NCBI GenBank assembly: GCA_035512595.1 | Contig: DATKDU010000185.1 | Span: 1 to 7,775, forward strand | Direction of reading: 5' to 3' | Origin: DATKDU01 sp035512595 | GTDB lineage: Bacteria; Planctomycetota; Planctomycetia; Pirellulales; Pirellulaceae | DNA: 7,775 nucleotides | Shown: piece by piece, positions 6,292 to 7,775 of the stretch | How the letters are laid out: every line of letters begins with the position of its first letter | How positions within the stretch are numbered: position 1 is the stretch's first letter | The notes under the pieces: generated by a model | The model's input: only the letters and a program-made list of their open reading frames with translations | The model's database searches: none | Told to the model about the DNA's origin: nothing | Program-made: the position numbers and the translations under genes

Positions 6292-7250
6292 TTTGTCCCC
6301 TTGAAAAACTTCCTTCCCATGGCGGCATTGAAACTCGTCCAAGGGCTGTCGGAATTCACGTCTTCCTTGAGAATCTGCCCGGCGGAGTAGATCTTGGCGT
6401 CGAGGTTGTCCAGATAGTGCAGGGCGATTGCCTCCAGCGTCATCGGCAGCTTGGGGCTGCCGAACTCGTACTCGCCGTGATGGCTGACGATCATGTGCTT
6501 CAGTCGCAGCAGTAATTCGGTGGGGAATTCTTCGCCCGAGAGCTTGGCGGCTTCCTTGGCCTTTCCCTCAACCATGCTCACCGCCATGACGACGTGGCCG
6601 ATGAGCTGCCCCTCGTCGCTGTAGCCCAAGTCCCGCTCGTAGGTCAGCTCGTCGATCTTCCCCATGTCGTGCAAAAAGGCCCCCAGCAGCAGCAGTTCCG
6701 GGTCGATCTCAGGATACCGCGGCGCAACGACGCTGCACAACTCCATCAGGCTGACCACGTGCTCCAAGAGGCCGCCCCGATAAGCATGATGGTTCTTCAC
6801 GCCGGCCGGCGCGGTCGTGAATTTGCCCATGAAGGATTCATCGACCAGAAAGCACTCCGCCAGGTTCCGCAGGTGAAAATTGTTGACGCCGCGGAGCATT
6901 TGCGCCAGCCGGGCCGCCAGCTTGTCGATCTGGGCCGAGTTGATCGTTTGAAAATCCGTTTCATCCACGCCGGCCGGATCGGCGGGGTCGATCCGGGTGA
7001 CGATCATCTGCAAAATGCCGTTGTGGATCTGCGTCGAGCCTTGCACGCGGAGGTAATTGCCATTCTCGAAGCTGCCGTAGATCTTTTCGTTGGCGTTCCA
7101 CAGCATGCCGGTGATCGAGCCGGTCTTATCGGCCAGCCGGAGCTGGAGGTAGTAATTCCCCTGGCGGTTGGCGCGGAGCTGCTTGTCGGCGACCAGGAAC
7201 ACATCGTCGATCTGCTCGCGTTCGACAAGCTCGGAAATGAATCGTCGCAT
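6288..7250 (-). CDS. yhaM: YhaM-family 3'-5' exoribonuclease (OB fold plus HD domain)
   Basis: A 320-residue cytoplasmic protein. Residues about 12-90 form an OB-type nucleic-acid-binding fold (LQLRLADKTGSITGMLWNAN, then YLRVQGSTQIHNGILQMIV). After a helical linker comes an HD metal-dependent phosphohydrolase domain at about 150-290: HHAYRGGLLEH (154-164), the HD pair in GAFLHDMGKIDEL (H194, D195), GHV (H219), SHHGEYEFGSP (H257/H258) and LDNLDAK (D284). This order and length match YhaM, a metal-dependent 3'-5' exoribonuclease first studied in Bacillus, and the match includes the C-terminal WTSFN segment. I start at 7250 (MRRFISELVE), as in the family. The frame stays open to an ATG at 7334, but the extra 28 residues look non-coding and cover a hairpin. 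Neighbouring rnr on the same strand suggests a shared role in RNA turnover. The stop codon lies inside a REP-like repeat. Confidence 0.9.
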   Translation of the reverse strand: MRRFISELVEREQIDDVFLVADKQLRANRQGNYYLQLRLADKTGSITGMLWNANEKIYGSFENGNYLRVQGSTQIHNGILQMIVTRIDPADPAGVDETDFQTINSAQIDKLAARLAQMLRGVNNFHLRNLAECFLVDESFMGKFTTAPAGVKNHHAYRGGLLEHVVSLMELCSVVAPRYPEIDPELLLLGAFLHDMGKIDELTYERDLGYSDEGQLIGHVVMAVSMVEGKAKEAAKLSGEEFPTELLLRLKHMIVSHHGEYEFGSPKLPMTLEAIALHYLDNLDAKIYSAGQILKEDVNSDSPWTSFNAAMGRKFFKGTK

Positions 7251-7259
7251 CTTGTAAAG

Positions 7260-7278
7260 CCGCGACCATTGGTCGCGG
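7260..7278. repeat. Perfect 9-bp hairpin just upstream of yhaM
   Basis: CCGCGACCA and TGGTCGCGG pair perfectly around a single T, starting 10 bases before the yhaM ATG. The stem would sit in the mRNA leader, close to the ribosome site. It may be a solitary member of another palindromic repeat family or a translation-modulating stem. No purine-rich ribosome binding site is visible beside it. Confidence 0.65.
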
Positions 7279-7305
7279 AGGAGGGGCAGGGGAGGGGACA
7301 AGGCG

Positions 7306-7334
7306 AGTATCGACGACGATGCCGTTTGTCGCAA
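7306..7334 (-). promoter_or_regulatory. Possible sigma-70-type promoter for yhaM
   Basis: On the minus strand, TTGCGA (7334-7329) is followed after exactly 17 bases by GATACT (7311-7306). Each matches four of six consensus bases. Transcription would start near 7299, giving a leader of about 50 bases that contains the 7260-7278 hairpin. The -35 box overlaps the hairpin at 7331-7358. Confidence 0.3.
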
Positions 7335-7358
7335 GGACGCCAGCAGCGGCTGGCTTGC
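7331..7358. repeat. Imperfect hairpin beside the 177-bp element
   Basis: An inner stem, GCCAGC (7339-7344) with GCTGGC (7349-7354) around AGCG, is extended by an outer GCAA/TTGC pairing with a 4-base bulge. It ends 10 bases from the left end of the inverted-repeat element and may be a separate repeat unit. Confidence 0.5.
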
Positions 7359-7404
7359 GGCAAGGGACTGACAGGAAGATCGCCGACAGGAAAACGGTTT
7401 CTCC

Positions 7405-7429
7405 GTAGGACGGCCCTTCCGGGCCGTCC
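7405..7429 (+). repeat. REP-like hairpin, GTAG family B, copy 1
   Basis: GTAG (7405-7408) leads into arm GGACGGCCC (7408-7416), loop TTCC, and arm GGGCCGTCC (7421-7429), a perfect 9-bp stem. It forms the inner part of the left half of the larger inverted-repeat element. Confidence 0.85.
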
Positions 7430-7475
7430 AGTGTCGATCGTCGTGCTTGAGCGCCCCGTGCCAAGCTGGGCGAGG

Positions 7476-7500
7476 AGACGGCCCAGAAGGGCCGTCTTAC
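7476..7500 (-). repeat. REP-like hairpin, GTAG family B, copy 2 (GTAA variant)
   Basis: On the minus strand: GTAA (7500-7497), arm AGACGGCCC, loop TTCT, arm GGGCCGTCT. Relative to copy 1, the first stem base changes G to A and its partner changes C to T, so the 9-bp stem stays perfect. The two copies face each other across a 46-base spacer. Confidence 0.85.
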
Positions 7501-7565
7501 AAACGAAAGGCTGCCTCCATTTTCCTGTCGATGATGTTCCTGTCACATTGCCCCTGCCGGTCGGC

Positions 7566-7571
7566 TAAAAT
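7566..7571 (+). promoter_or_regulatory. Possible -10 box TAAAAT immediately before the GyrI-like gene
   Basis: TAAAAT ends 6 bases before the ATG at 7578. A -10 box here would start transcription at or next to the A of the start codon, suggesting a leaderless mRNA. No ribosome binding site precedes the ATG, which fits. The -35 region would fall at the right end of the inverted-repeat element and is weak. Confidence 0.35.
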
Positions 7572-7577
7572 GCCGCC

Positions 7578-7775
7578 ATGCAACTGCCCCAAATTGTCGA
7601 AAAACCCGTTCTGACCGTCATCGGCCTGGAGACCCCGTTCATCCACGCCCTTTCCCCGGACACCAACAATCACATCATCGGCCCGCTGTGGGACCAGTTT
7701 TGCCATCGGGCGAAAGAAGTCCCCCATCGCGCCGGCGACGCCATGTACGGCATTATCTACAGCCGCCCCGAGAGC
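7578..7775 (+). CDS. GyrI-like / AraC effector-binding-domain protein (5' part only)
   Basis: The reading frame is open from ATG 7578 to the right edge (66 codons) and is cut by the window. It begins MQLPQIVEKPVLTVIGLET and continues to GPLWDQFCHRAKEV and DAMYGIIYSRPES. The opening strand with VIG, the LWDxF helix and the YGIIYS strand match the start of the GyrI-like small-molecule-binding (SOUL-like) domain found in Rob/BmrR-type regulators and in stand-alone proteins. No helix-turn-helix precedes it, so this is a stand-alone domain unless one follows outside the window. Such proteins bind hydrophobic or drug-like ligands; some hydrolyse them or inhibit gyrase. The ligand cannot be inferred. 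The upstream neighbour is the 177-bp repeat element. Confidence 0.75.
   Translation, partial: MQLPQIVEKPVLTVIGLETPFIHALSPDTNNHIIGPLWDQFCHRAKEVPHRAGDAMYGIIYSRPES

Larger units (their letters stand above)
7369..7545. mobile_element. 177-bp imperfect inverted-repeat element (MITE-like or compound REPIN)
   Basis: The outer arms, 7369-7397 and 7517-7545, are reverse complements at 25 of 29 positions. Each arm holds two copies of GACAGGAA with a 15-base period. Inside is an inverted pair of hairpins (7405-7429 and 7476-7500). The homology between halves continues inward from the arms, with a gap of about 9-10 bases, leaving a 46-base unpaired centre (7430-7475). No open reading frame or clear target-site duplication is present. 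It fills most of the 327-base gap between yhaM and the GyrI-like gene and ends 32 bases before the latter's ATG. It is non-autonomous if mobile at all. Confidence 0.7.

Noticed and set aside
7251..7334. N-terminal extension of yhaM to ATG 7334
   Set aside because: The extra residues cover a perfect hairpin and a plausible promoter, and the YhaM fold begins at MRRF, so the shorter start fits better.
7369..7545. Insertion sequence
   Set aside because: It has inverted ends but is only 177 bp, with no transposase frame and no visible target duplication, so only a non-autonomous element is claimed.
6594..7568. 324-codon plus-strand frame opposite yhaM
   Set aside because: It is antisense to the HD-domain gene and runs through the repeat element; no domain is visible.

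Overview
The window looks like a chromosomal segment of a high-GC Gram-negative bacterium, most likely a planctomycete of the Pirellulales type. This placement is an inference from four things: the gene mix, the exported di-heme cytochrome, the exported coiled-coil protein, and several families of short palindromic repeats in and between genes. No rRNA, tRNA, CRISPR array, transposase or phage gene was seen.

Layout. The left edge holds the 5' part of an exported coiled-coil protein on the minus strand (possibly a porin). Divergent from it is a plus-strand gene for a four-helix membrane protein with a C-terminal DUF4375/DMP19-like domain. This converges on a minus-strand TauE/SafE-type permease. 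Divergent from the permease is a secreted MauG/CcpA-type di-heme c-type cytochrome, which converges, 7 bases apart, on a long minus-strand rnr gene (ribonuclease R). Upstream of rnr, also on the minus strand, is a YhaM-family OB-fold/HD-domain 3'-5' exoribonuclease. The right edge holds the 5' part of a plus-strand GyrI-like (effector-binding domain) protein.

Function. The first four genes share no obvious pathway. The clearest functional pairing is RNase R next to the YhaM-like nuclease, two 3'-5' RNA-degrading enzymes on the same strand with a repeat-rich gap between them.

The most interesting content is the repeats. (1) A REPIN-like pair of inverted hairpins with a GTAG signature lies between rnr and yhaM; one copy supplies the yhaM stop codon. 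(2) A 177-bp imperfect inverted-repeat element, with a second inverted hairpin pair inside it, lies between yhaM and the GyrI-like gene. (3) A third palindromic repeat is inserted in frame in rnr, adding about 34 residues to the linker between the winged-helix and cold-shock domains. In the first two families the copies differ by paired, structure-preserving base changes. No complete new defence or metabolic system was recognised.
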